Shown in pieces: positions 54,281 to 62,582 of a DNA stretch of 64,000 bases. The first letter of the stretch is position 1; the number at the start of each line of letters is the position of its first letter. The notes under the pieces are model-generated. The model searched no databases and had not been told where the DNA came from. It was given only the letters and a program-made list of their open reading frames with translations. Position numbers and translations under genes: made by a program. Location of the stretch: NCBI RefSeq assembly GCF_009857815.1, contig NZ_WVVW01000001.1, forward strand, positions 1,612,001 to 1,676,000. The letters run 5' to 3'. This stretch comes from Pseudomaricurvus sp. HS19. Its GTDB lineage: Bacteria > Pseudomonadota > Gammaproteobacteria > Pseudomonadales > Cellvibrionaceae.

Positions 54281-54742
54281 GTGAACCTGCCTCCCGGCTG
54301 CGAGCTGCTCCTGTGCCGGTTTGCCGATCAGGCCACCGGCCTGCGGGAAGTGCGCGGTCGTGTCTTTATCGACGAGCAGCAGGTGCCACAGGAGGAGGAG
54401 TGGGACGATCGCGACCCACACTGCGTCCACGCCCTGCTGCGCTGTGACGGTGAGGCCATAGCCTGTGGCCGCCTCGACCTGCAACCCGGGGCGCCGCAAC
54501 AGGGCAAGATCGGTCGTGTGGCGGTTTTGGCACCGTGGCGTAACCACGGACTGGGCGTGCAGATCATGCAGGCACTGGAAGCGGAGGCCATCCGCTCGGG
54601 CTTGCAGTCCACCTGGCTGTACGCGCAGGTAAGCGCGCTCGGCTTTTACGAAAGGCTGGGGTATAGCGGCGAGGGTGAGCGTTTTATGGAAGCGGGCATT
54701 GAGCACTTGGCCATGCGCAAGAACCTCACGCCGGCCCATTAA
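54281..54742 (+). CDS. GNAT-family N-acetyltransferase
   Basis: Protein of 153 residues, four bases after the dapE stop. FIDEQQVPQEEEWDDRD (about residues 28-44) and IGRVAVLAPWRNHGLGVQIM (about residues 70-89, acetyl-CoA motif) resemble the ElaA/YjcF group. The start is GTG 54281 with no clear ribosome-binding site, so translation may be coupled to dapE. The substrate is unknown. Confidence 0.85.
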   Translation: MNLPPGCELLLCRFADQATGLREVRGRVFIDEQQVPQEEEWDDRDPHCVHALLRCDGEAIACGRLDLQPGAPQQGKIGRVAVLAPWRNHGLGVQIMQALEAEAIRSGLQSTWLYAQVSALGFYERLGYSGEGERFMEAGIEHLAMRKNLTPAH

Positions 54743-54768
54743 GACCTTGTCAGGTAACCCGATAATTC

Positions 54769-56847
54769 TCAGGCACTGATCAATTCCGCGCGCTGCGCCA
54801 GCTGCTGCAATTCGGCAAAACTGACCGCCTTGCTGAACAGATGCCCCTGCACCGCATCACAGCCGTGGCTGACCACAAAGTCGTGCTGCTGCTGGGTTTC
54901 GATTCCCTCAGCCACAATCTTCAGGTTGAGGTTGTGGCCCATGGTGATGATGGTTTTCACCAGGGTCTCGTCATCGCTGTCCCGACCCAGATCGCGGATA
55001 AACGCGCGGTCGATCTTGAGTGTGTGCAGTGGCAGCTGCTTGAGGCGGCTGAGTGAAGAATAAGCCGTGCCGAAGTCATCGATGGAGATCTCCACACCCA
55101 GATCATTGATGGCCCGCAATTGACCGCACACATCTTCGGCGTCGGGACCAATCAGGCCCTCGGTGATCTCCAGCTCCAGCTTGTGCCCCGGGAAACCGGT
55201 TTTCACCAGGATATTGGCTACATCCATGTAGGCGTCGTGGTGGGCAAAGTGCAGCGGTGAGAAGTTCACCGACAGCTGCAGGTCGGCAAAGCCCTGGCGA
55301 TGCAGCTTGAGCATATCGCGGCAGGCGTTCTCCAGTACCCACAGGTCGATATCCACAATCAGGCCACAATCTTCCGCCAGCGGGATAAACTCCTCCGGCG
55401 AGATATTACCCTCCTCCTCGTCGACCCAGCGCACCAACACCTCCACACCCACCAGCTGGCTGTCCTTGCAGGACCACTTGGCCTGGTAGGCGAGGGAGAA
55501 ACGGGACTCATGAATAGCCCTGCGCAACTTGTTCTCCAGCACCAACCGGCGCTCCACGCGCTCGTTCATATCCGGTGCGAAGAAAGTCAGGCGATTGCGA
55601 CCACGATCCTTGGAGCGGTACATGGCAGTGTCGGCATTCTTGAGAATGGCGGCGGCAGTATCGCCATCCCCCGGGTACACCGAGATGCCGATACTGCTGG
55701 TAAGCTGCAGGCTGTGACCGTTGATCTCCATGGGCTGCCGCACCGTGTGCAACAGCTTGTTGGCCACATCACCGGTGTGCCCCGGATCCACATCCACCAG
55801 CAGTACCGCAAATTCGTCCCCGCCCAGACGGGCCAGGGTGTCAGTTTCCCGCAGGCAATTCTTCAGGCGACGCGCCACCTCCACCAGCAGGCGGTCACCA
55901 GTACCATGACCAAGGGTGTCATTGATCACCTTGAAGCGGTCCAGGTCAAGGAACATCACCGACAGCTGGCCACCGAAACGCCGTGCTTGGCTGATACCGT
56001 CACGCAGGCGGTTATCGAAGGTAATACGGTTGGCCAGACCGGTGAGGGAGTCGTGATAGGCCTGGTGCTCCAGGCGGCGGGCCAGGTCCTGCAACTCCAG
56101 GGTGCGCTCGGCCACCTTGTCTTCCAGTTGCTCCTGAGCCCGGCGCAGCTCCTCATCGCGCAGCTGGATCTGATCCAGCATCTCATTAAAGTCCGACGCC
56201 AGGCGGCCAATCTCATCCCCGGAAAGCACTTCAGCACGCACACTGTAGTCACGGCTCTGGGTAATACGGCGGGCGGTGTCGGTGAGCACAAACAACGGCT
56301 GGGTCACCAGTCGCTGCAGGCGCGAGGAAATCAGCATGGCCAACATCAGGGAGAGCACAAACAGCCCGAAGGCGGTCAGCAGCCGCACCACCTGGCGCTT
56401 CTGCCAGTCACTGTGGTCCGCCAGCAGCAGGATAGCCCCCAGCGTCTCTTCCCCCAGTACGATAGGCAACTGCAGGAACAGCAGCTCCCCATACTCGCCC
56501 TGCCCCTGCTCGAAGGTCGAGTCAGGCAGGAATCCGGTCTGTTTTTCGAAACTGGCAAAGCGGGTGCCGTCATCCCGGTAGAGCGCGGCGGCAATGATAT
56601 TGCGCTCACTAACCAGGCTCGCCAAGGTGCGTCGTGCCGCATCCTGGTCCTCAAAGGTGAGGGCCGCGAGGCTGTTATTGGCGATAATGGAGGCTTCCGA
56701 GCGCAGCTGCTCGAACAACTGGGCACGGGAGGCGTACCAGTCGTTGACCGAGAAGCCAATGGTCGCCATCAGCAACGCCGAGCTACTGGCCACCAGAATG
56801 ACCAGCTGCAGGGTTTTGCGTATCGAATAGCGCCCCAAGATCTGCAT
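54769..56847 (-). CDS. Membrane GGDEF-EAL cyclic-di-GMP enzyme (YfiN-like sensor part)
   Basis: Protein of 692 residues. A membrane helix (about 13-33), a periplasmic domain (34-150), a second helix (152-173), HAMP (174-227), coiled coil, GGDEF (about 257-415) and EAL (about 430-685). The diguanylate cyclase site RLGGDEFAVLL is intact. The EAL signature reads GVEVLVRW, so EAL is replaced by EVL. Other phosphodiesterase residues (NFSPLHF, ELEITEG, SIDDFGTAYSSL, LKIDRAFIRDL, VAEGIET, QGHLFS) are mostly kept. It is 3 bases after a yfiR-like gene, so the periplasmic protein probably controls it. The net activity cannot be predicted. Confidence 0.92.
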   Translation of the reverse strand: MQILGRYSIRKTLQLVILVASSSALLMATIGFSVNDWYASRAQLFEQLRSEASIIANNSLAALTFEDQDAARRTLASLVSERNIIAAALYRDDGTRFASFEKQTGFLPDSTFEQGQGEYGELLFLQLPIVLGEETLGAILLLADHSDWQKRQVVRLLTAFGLFVLSLMLAMLISSRLQRLVTQPLFVLTDTARRITQSRDYSVRAEVLSGDEIGRLASDFNEMLDQIQLRDEELRRAQEQLEDKVAERTLELQDLARRLEHQAYHDSLTGLANRITFDNRLRDGISQARRFGGQLSVMFLDLDRFKVINDTLGHGTGDRLLVEVARRLKNCLRETDTLARLGGDEFAVLLVDVDPGHTGDVANKLLHTVRQPMEINGHSLQLTSSIGISVYPGDGDTAAAILKNADTAMYRSKDRGRNRLTFFAPDMNERVERRLVLENKLRRAIHESRFSLAYQAKWSCKDSQLVGVEVLVRWVDEEEGNISPEEFIPLAEDCGLIVDIDLWVLENACRDMLKLHRQGFADLQLSVNFSPLHFAHHDAYMDVANILVKTGFPGHKLELEITEGLIGPDAEDVCGQLRAINDLGVEISIDDFGTAYSSLSRLKQLPLHTLKIDRAFIRDLGRDSDDETLVKTIITMGHNLNLKIVAEGIETQQQHDFVVSHGCDAVQGHLFSKAVSFAELQQLAQRAELISA

Positions 56848-56850
56848 CTT

Positions 56851-57423
56851 TTAACCGTTATCCCGGACAATTCTTGCCAGTTTCAACAACTCTGAGCTCG
56901 CTTTCAAGCCTGAACGCTGCAATTCGTCCAAATGGACCTCAAAGGCGATGCGTGCGCCCTGCCTCACCAGCGCCACGTGAACCCCTGTGTGCGCCATGCC
57001 CCTGGACTCCTCGTCGGTCAGGTCCGCCACCACCAGGGTCGGACGCGTCGGCAGCCCCCGAGCCTCCAGCTTAAAGGCCAGCAGCTCCTCTTCCGGAACC
57101 AGCAGCAGGTCACAACCGCTGGATGTGCGCCACTTTTCCACCACCCTTGCCTGCAGTTCCCGCCCGGCAATTCCCCGGCTCTGTAACAGCTCAAACGCCT
57201 CCCCCAGGGAGTCCCTCCGGTAAAAACAGAAGGTGAACGGTGCCTGTTCGTCCGTACCTTCCGGCCAGCTCATAAATTTGGCGATATTGAAAACAAACGC
57301 CGCCTTGACCATCTGCGGCTGCACGTCCGCAGCGCGCACCGGCAATGCTGCCATAACCAGCAACAGCATCCAGAACATCTGCCGGCAGCGGCCGGCAGGA
57401 AGATTCCCAACCAGCGTCTGCAT
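56851..57423 (-). CDS. YfiR-family periplasmic protein
   Basis: Protein of 190 residues with an N-terminal export signal (about residues 15-31, ending PVRAAD). The start of the mature domain, MVKAAFVFNIAKFMSWPEG (about residues 38-56), is the YfiR/DUF4154 signature, followed by FTFCFYRRDSLGEAF. YfiR in Pseudomonas binds and represses the diguanylate cyclase YfiN in the periplasm. Here it sits between a TonB receptor (1-base overlap) and a GGDEF-EAL protein (3-base gap). Cysteines at FCFYR and SGCDLLL could sense redox, as in YfiR. Confidence 0.88.
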   Translation of the reverse strand: MQTLVGNLPAGRCRQMFWMLLLVMAALPVRAADVQPQMVKAAFVFNIAKFMSWPEGTDEQAPFTFCFYRRDSLGEAFELLQSRGIAGRELQARVVEKWRTSSGCDLLLVPEEELLAFKLEARGLPTRPTLVVADLTDEESRGMAHTGVHVALVRQGARIAFEVHLDELQRSGLKASSELLKLARIVRDNG

Positions 57424-59462
57424 TACAAATCAGGGGTCCAAGTCAACTTCAGCCACACCTGCCGGCGGCTCTTTTCCACGTTATATTGAGTGCCGAAATC
57501 AGCGGCCACATCCATCACCCGCTCGTCCAGCAGGTTATCGGCCCCTACCTGATAATCGACATTACCCCACAGGTGCCCGCTGACGTGGGCATTCAGCAGC
57601 GCAAAGCTGTCGGCATCATCCCTGGCAATGCCGTTGAGATCGCGACGATTGCTGTTACTGATCACCGACAGGCCCACCTGGTGCTGGTCATTGATGGCGT
57701 AGTCCAGGTTCAGGCTACCGGTCCACTCGGCGACGTAGGGCATATCGTGAAACGTCGCCTGAATGTTATTCACATCGAAATCCACATAGGCCACGCCGAG
57801 ACGAACCGCCAGCCGGTCACCAAACGATCTGGAAATCAGCGCCTCCACCCCTTGCACAACCACCTCGCTGGAGGAGTTGGCAAAGTACTCATCAAAACCA
57901 TCCGGGGTTGGTGTCTCACGGATAAAGTCGTGCAGGGTGTTGTGATAGAGGGTAACACCCGCATCCCAATCGCCCTCTGCGTAGCGGTAACTGGCCTCCA
58001 CCGAATCAATGGTCTCCGCATCCAGTTCCGGCTGCATGAAACTGGTGTTCTCCAGAACCTTCAGGTACTCACGCAGGGTCGGGGTGCGAATGGCGGTACC
58101 GTAGAGCAGCTTCCAGGTATGCTGCACCGCCGGCGAATAGACCAGTGCCGCGCGGTAGTTGAAATAGTCATCAAAGCGCTCAAAGTGATCCTGTCGCAAC
58201 CCCACTGTCACTTTCAGCGTTTCGCTCAGCGCCCACACATCCTGCAGGAACAGGGCGTAATCATCGTTGCTGATATGGGGCTCAGTCAGCAATTCACCGT
58301 ACTCCTCGGGGAAAAAGCCACGGTTGTAACTGAAGCTGCGGGTATAGCTCATTTTTTCCGCCCGCTCGTGCTTCCAGGTGGTGCCGAGAGCCAGTGTGTG
58401 GTCACCGAAGCGCTTGAAGCCGGTGACCGTCGCACCGGACATGACGGCGTTCTGATGCTCCTCGTAGCCCAGCGTACCGGTCAGCTGCTCACGCTCGTAC
58501 TCCAGAACCTTGTCGTCCTGGTAGTAGATGTTGGCCTCCAGCCGCCCCTCTTCGAAAGTACCCACCTCGTAATTCAGCGCAACCGACCAGGCTTCCCCCT
58601 CGATATAGGCATCCTGGGTTGGGGGGATAAAGACAAACGGCGTATCGGACTCACGATAGTCGGCCATCAGGGTCAGACCCGGCAGCAGCTGCCCTTTGAC
58701 GGAGATATTCTGGTAACTCTCATCCAGGGGCTGCACAACATCGTCACCGACAAAGCTCAGGCGGTTATCGCTGAAGGGCGCCTCCTGATCCAGGTAACTG
58801 CCAAACACCTGCCAGGAAGCCGAGTTGTAATGCATGGTGGTTTTGCTGCGTTCGTGGTTACCGAACTCCTGCGAGAGCGTCAGCTCCGGCTTGGACGCAA
58901 AGTCACGGGTGGTGATGGAAATCAGGCCGCTGAAAGCATTGGCGCCGTAGAGACTGGAGGCCGGACCGAGAATAATCTCCACCTTCTCCACGTACTCGAG
59001 GGGTAACTCTTCACCCGCGGAAAAATGGCCGTAGTAGAGCTGCTGACGGCGCACGCCATCGATCAACATCACAAACTTGTCGTTGTAACGCTCGATAACG
59101 CCCCGGGCCCAGATGGAGCGGTGGCGTTTGCGGTACTGGTTGACCTGCATACCCGGTACAAATTCCAGCAGCTCGTCGAGACGACGCACACCGAAACGGC
59201 GGAAGTCATCCTGGCCGAAACTGTAGACCGTACCGGGTGCCTTGGCGGGCTGCTCCGGCAGCAGGTTGGCTGCCTTGAAGACATCCATGGCCACCAGTTC
59301 CTCAAGTGACATATCGGCCAGAGCCTGGTAACCAACCTCTGTGGTTACCTCGTCCGCAGTTCCGGCAAACACCTGCCCTGCCGTACCCGCCAACACCAGC
59401 ACTGCCAGTATCCATCGCCCGCCTGGTCTGCGCCCGGCCCCCGACAACGAATCAGTAATCAC
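57423..59462 (-). CDS. TonB-dependent receptor of a YfiR/GGDEF-EAL operon
   Basis: Outer-membrane receptor of 679 residues from GTG 59462 (685 from GTG 59480). The former has AAGGGGG at better distance and leads into a signal peptide ending GQVFAG. The plug has SFGQDDFRRFGVRRLDELLE, LIDGVRRQQLYYG and LGPASSLYGANAFSGLISI; the barrel ends VWLKLTWTPDL. A conserved lead segment, LADMSLEELVAMDVF, precedes the plug, as in a TonB-receptor group often linked to signalling genes. The ligand is unknown. The stop overlaps the yfiR start by one base. Confidence 0.9.
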   Translation of the reverse strand: MITDSLSGAGRRPGGRWILAVLVLAGTAGQVFAGTADEVTTEVGYQALADMSLEELVAMDVFKAANLLPEQPAKAPGTVYSFGQDDFRRFGVRRLDELLEFVPGMQVNQYRKRHRSIWARGVIERYNDKFVMLIDGVRRQQLYYGHFSAGEELPLEYVEKVEIILGPASSLYGANAFSGLISITTRDFASKPELTLSQEFGNHERSKTTMHYNSASWQVFGSYLDQEAPFSDNRLSFVGDDVVQPLDESYQNISVKGQLLPGLTLMADYRESDTPFVFIPPTQDAYIEGEAWSVALNYEVGTFEEGRLEANIYYQDDKVLEYEREQLTGTLGYEEHQNAVMSGATVTGFKRFGDHTLALGTTWKHERAEKMSYTRSFSYNRGFFPEEYGELLTEPHISNDDYALFLQDVWALSETLKVTVGLRQDHFERFDDYFNYRAALVYSPAVQHTWKLLYGTAIRTPTLREYLKVLENTSFMQPELDAETIDSVEASYRYAEGDWDAGVTLYHNTLHDFIRETPTPDGFDEYFANSSSEVVVQGVEALISRSFGDRLAVRLGVAYVDFDVNNIQATFHDMPYVAEWTGSLNLDYAINDQHQVGLSVISNSNRRDLNGIARDDADSFALLNAHVSGHLWGNVDYQVGADNLLDERVMDVAADFGTQYNVEKSRRQVWLKLTWTPDL

Positions 59463-59527
59463 TGCACCTGCCCCCTTCACGCCTGCGGCTCTGCCGCTAA
59501 CGTGTAGTCCCCAAGTTAAAACACTCG

Positions 59528-59533
59528 ATTATA
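59528..59533 (-). promoter_or_regulatory. -10 box of the TonB receptor operon
   Basis: The minus strand reads TATAAT about 66 bases before GTG 59462. No good -35 is seen at 16-18 bases, so an activator may be needed. Confidence 0.4.
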
Positions 59534-59626
59534 AGGAAGTGACCAAAAAAAGCTTTATCCAAAATCAACTCTTTTCCCTGCCACTGACGATCAGAAACAA
59601 ACCAATAAGCATATTTATTAACCGGA

Positions 59627-61015
59627 TCACACCAGCAGAGGCAGCAACAGCCAGGACAACACCGCAATCACTGTCGCTGCCATAAGATTCAGCACAAGCC
59701 CACGACTGGCCATATCCGCTACCCGCAACTGCCCCGAAGCCATAACCAGGGCATTGGGAGCGGTGGCCACCGGCAACATAAACGCACAGGTCGCACTGAG
59801 CGCCGCCGGTATCATCAGCAGCGCCGGATCCCAATCCGTGGATCCTGCGGCAGCGCCCAGCAACGGCATCAGCAGGGTTGCCGTAGCAGTATTGCTGGTG
59901 ACCTCGGTAAGAAAAGTAACCCCGAGGCATATAACCAGGATAACCCCCAGCAACGGCCAGCCAGCTAACCCGGACAGCTGCTCACCAACGGCGTGACTGA
60001 TGCCGGTTACGGTAAATGCCTTGGCAATCGCGATTCCCCCGGCGAACAGAATCATCACTCCCCAGTGAATGGAGCTGGCACTGGGCCAATCCAGCAAGCG
60101 TCCCCCTTCGCCATCGGGGCAGAGAAACATTACTACCACTGCCATAAAGGCCACGGCGGCGTAATTGGCATAGGGCAGCTGCAGCCAATCGCTCCAGCCG
60201 CCAGCCGGGTTTTTCAGGGTCAGCCATGCCAGGATCACCAACGAGAAAATCACCAGTACCCGCTGCTCGGCGCTGCGCATAATTCCGGGAGGGTGAAGTG
60301 TCCGCTCCAACTCGCCGTCAAGGCCGCGGCTCAACCACCAGGCCGCCAACGGCAGCAGTAACGCCACCACCGGTATACCGATAGCCATCCACTCAATGAA
60401 TGTGATCTCCCGTCCGCCCAACTGCTGATAAATGGATATGAAAATCAGGTTGGGCGGTGTGCCGATGGGCGTTGCCAGTCCGCCAATACTGGCGGCATAG
60501 GCGATACCCAACAACAGGGCAACGGTAAAACGGCGATTTTCGCTCCCTTCCAGCACCGCCATGGCCACCGGCAACAGCATCAGTACCGTGGCGGTATTGG
60601 ATATCCACATGGACAGCAGCGCCGACGCCAGCATAAAGCCAAACACCACGCGGGCGAGGCTCCGGGTACCGCACACCCGGATCAGCCACAGGGCAATGCG
60701 GCGGTGCAGGCCACTGCGCTCCATCCCCTTCGACATCATGGCGCCACCGACCAACAGCAGAATAACCGGACTGCCATAGGCACTGGCCACCTGCTCACCA
60801 TTGAGCACACCCAGCAGGGGAAAACCGCCCAGCGGCAACAGAGACGTGGCGGGCACCGGAATGGGTTCAAAGACCCACCAGATCGCGCACAGGATGGTAA
60901 TGCCACCGGCAAAGCAGGCCTCTCGCTGCCAGCCGGCCTGCCACATCAATACCATGGTCAACAGCGCCGCCAAAGGCCCAAGCCACAGGGCGCCACGCTT
61001 TGCCGCCTCAGTCAT
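59627..61015 (-). CDS. DASS/SLC13-family sodium-anion symporter
   Basis: Transporter of 462 residues with about 11-12 helices. The two SNT motifs that bind substrate and sodium are intact: WISNTATVLMLLP (about residues 117-129) and VTSNTATATLLMP (about 370-382). PIGTPPNLIF is the third signature. It imports dicarboxylates, citrate, sulfate or phosphate; which one cannot be told. It starts at 61015, 30 bases after the YjgN-family gene, so they may be co-transcribed. Confidence 0.9.
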   Translation of the reverse strand: MTEAAKRGALWLGPLAALLTMVLMWQAGWQREACFAGGITILCAIWWVFEPIPVPATSLLPLGGFPLLGVLNGEQVASAYGSPVILLLVGGAMMSKGMERSGLHRRIALWLIRVCGTRSLARVVFGFMLASALLSMWISNTATVLMLLPVAMAVLEGSENRRFTVALLLGIAYAASIGGLATPIGTPPNLIFISIYQQLGGREITFIEWMAIGIPVVALLLPLAAWWLSRGLDGELERTLHPPGIMRSAEQRVLVIFSLVILAWLTLKNPAGGWSDWLQLPYANYAAVAFMAVVVMFLCPDGEGGRLLDWPSASSIHWGVMILFAGGIAIAKAFTVTGISHAVGEQLSGLAGWPLLGVILVICLGVTFLTEVTSNTATATLLMPLLGAAAGSTDWDPALLMIPAALSATCAFMLPVATAPNALVMASGQLRVADMASRGLVLNLMAATVIAVLSWLLLPLLV

Positions 61016-61045
61016 GCAATCGCTCCCAATGCCATCTCCACTAAA

Positions 61046-62458
61046 TCAGACACCAAAGTCGAGCTCATGGAATTCACCCTGCGCCCCAACCTGTTCCTGC
61101 TCCCGGGCCACAAAAGCGGCCAGCGATGCGGCGGCCAGCAGCCGTGTATGCGCTGCCCGGTAGCGCGCCGTGCGCACCATGGCGAAGGGACGATACAGCC
61201 CCAGCGACAGCAGGGTCAGCAGCACGTTAACCAGCACCAGCTTGCCATAGGAACCCAGCTCATAATTGGCCTGCAAGCGAAAATCCCCGAGACGGGTATT
61301 GTTGTAAACCAGGTTGTTAGCCCCGACCGAAAAGCAGATAAGCGGCAACAGGTAACAGAGGCCCATCACCGCATACACAAGCAACACCAAAGGCAGCACC
61401 AACACCGTGCCGGCACTGCTATCTTCACCACCCGGCCCGACCATGGACGTTGCGGTCAGCGCCCCCTTCAAGGCCAGTGCCAATCCTGCCAACAGTGCCG
61501 CGGCAGCGGCACACAGCAACAGTTTGAGCCATAGCCGCAGAAATTGGCTGCTGTCTGCCCCGAATTGAAAATGACGGCTGCCATACATTGAATGACTGAC
61601 CCAATACCGGTTCTGCCGGTAGAGAAAATAGGGAACCCCCATGACCAGCACCAGCAGCATCGGCGCAACCAGCCACCCGACTGAAGTGGTCCACAGGTTT
61701 ATCGTTTCCGCCGTCACACCAATTAAAATCAACGCCGATAACGGCAAACCGGTAAAGATCAACATCGCGATCCGGAAGCTGCCATCAAAATCAAAGCGCA
61801 GGTTACGCCACTCACTGTAGCGGGCGTTAAACGTCAGCGCACGCTGTACAAAGAAGGGAATCATCAGAATCGCCATCAGTACCGCTAGCGCCGACACCCA
61901 CCACAGTGGGGTACTCGTCCCCACGACGTAGGCGACGACCAGCGCGAGGGCAAGCACACGTCCCTTGAGGATAGCGACCGGATTGGCGAGATAGGTGAAA
62001 CGGCTGCCGTCGAGTTCGGTATTGCCGTAGAAGTACTGTCTGGTGCGCACCTTGGCCCAGGCAGAATAGATCCCCAGGGTGGCGATGGTGAGCAGGATGT
62101 TGACGATCCAGATACGAAAATATTCGCCGCCGCTGCCGTGAAAGCAGAAGCCGTGGGCCTGTTCTGTGGAGGGTTCCCCCGTGGCAATCACACCGGAATC
62201 CAGGGCCGGCGCAACCACGCCAGCGGGGCTGGGCTCCAGATCCGCCCTGGCACCAAGACGTTCCAGCCGTCGCAGGTAATCCCTGGCCGGCATCTCTTCC
62301 TGTGCCGCTCTGAGACAATAGCAATTGCCACTGAAAATCTGCTCAACTTTGCTGTCACTGAGCTTAAAGCTGCGGGCGAAAGCCTGCTTCACCTCATCCC
62401 GCGAAAAACCTGCCAGCACTTCCCCATGGAATACCACATCGAATAGTGCCTGCGTCAT
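61046..62458 (-). CDS. YjgN/DUF898-family membrane protein with an N-terminal soluble domain
   Basis: Protein of 470 residues. Residues 1-75 form a small soluble domain (FDVVFHGEVLAGF, KVEQIFSGNCYCL), seen at the N-terminus of several unrelated membrane proteins. A Pro/Ala linker follows. From residue 100 the DUF898 part repeats the pattern FRIWIVNILLTIATLGIYSAWAKVRTRQYFYGNT and, near the C-terminus, LVLVNVLLTLLSLGLYRPFAMVRTARY (positions about 113-146 and 408-435). About ten membrane helices. The function is unknown. Confidence 0.85.
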   Translation of the reverse strand: MTQALFDVVFHGEVLAGFSRDEVKQAFARSFKLSDSKVEQIFSGNCYCLRAAQEEMPARDYLRRLERLGARADLEPSPAGVVAPALDSGVIATGEPSTEQAHGFCFHGSGGEYFRIWIVNILLTIATLGIYSAWAKVRTRQYFYGNTELDGSRFTYLANPVAILKGRVLALALVVAYVVGTSTPLWWVSALAVLMAILMIPFFVQRALTFNARYSEWRNLRFDFDGSFRIAMLIFTGLPLSALILIGVTAETINLWTTSVGWLVAPMLLVLVMGVPYFLYRQNRYWVSHSMYGSRHFQFGADSSQFLRLWLKLLLCAAAAALLAGLALALKGALTATSMVGPGGEDSSAGTVLVLPLVLLVYAVMGLCYLLPLICFSVGANNLVYNNTRLGDFRLQANYELGSYGKLVLVNVLLTLLSLGLYRPFAMVRTARYRAAHTRLLAAASLAAFVAREQEQVGAQGEFHELDFGV

Positions 62459-62582
62459 GCCTCTCCCTTACTGCCTGAATGAATTCCGTTCTGCGTACAT
62501 GCAGAGGGCAGCATACATCAGGAGGCATGAGCGACCAAACCGGGCCATCCTTAGCCTCGGCCAGTGCGCACAAAGGCGGTGG

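Noticed and set aside
55300-59006. Two plus-strand frames of over 500 codons opposite the GGDEF-EAL and TonB receptor genes
   Set aside because: Antisense to genes with intact catalytic and structural motifs; no ribosome-binding sites.
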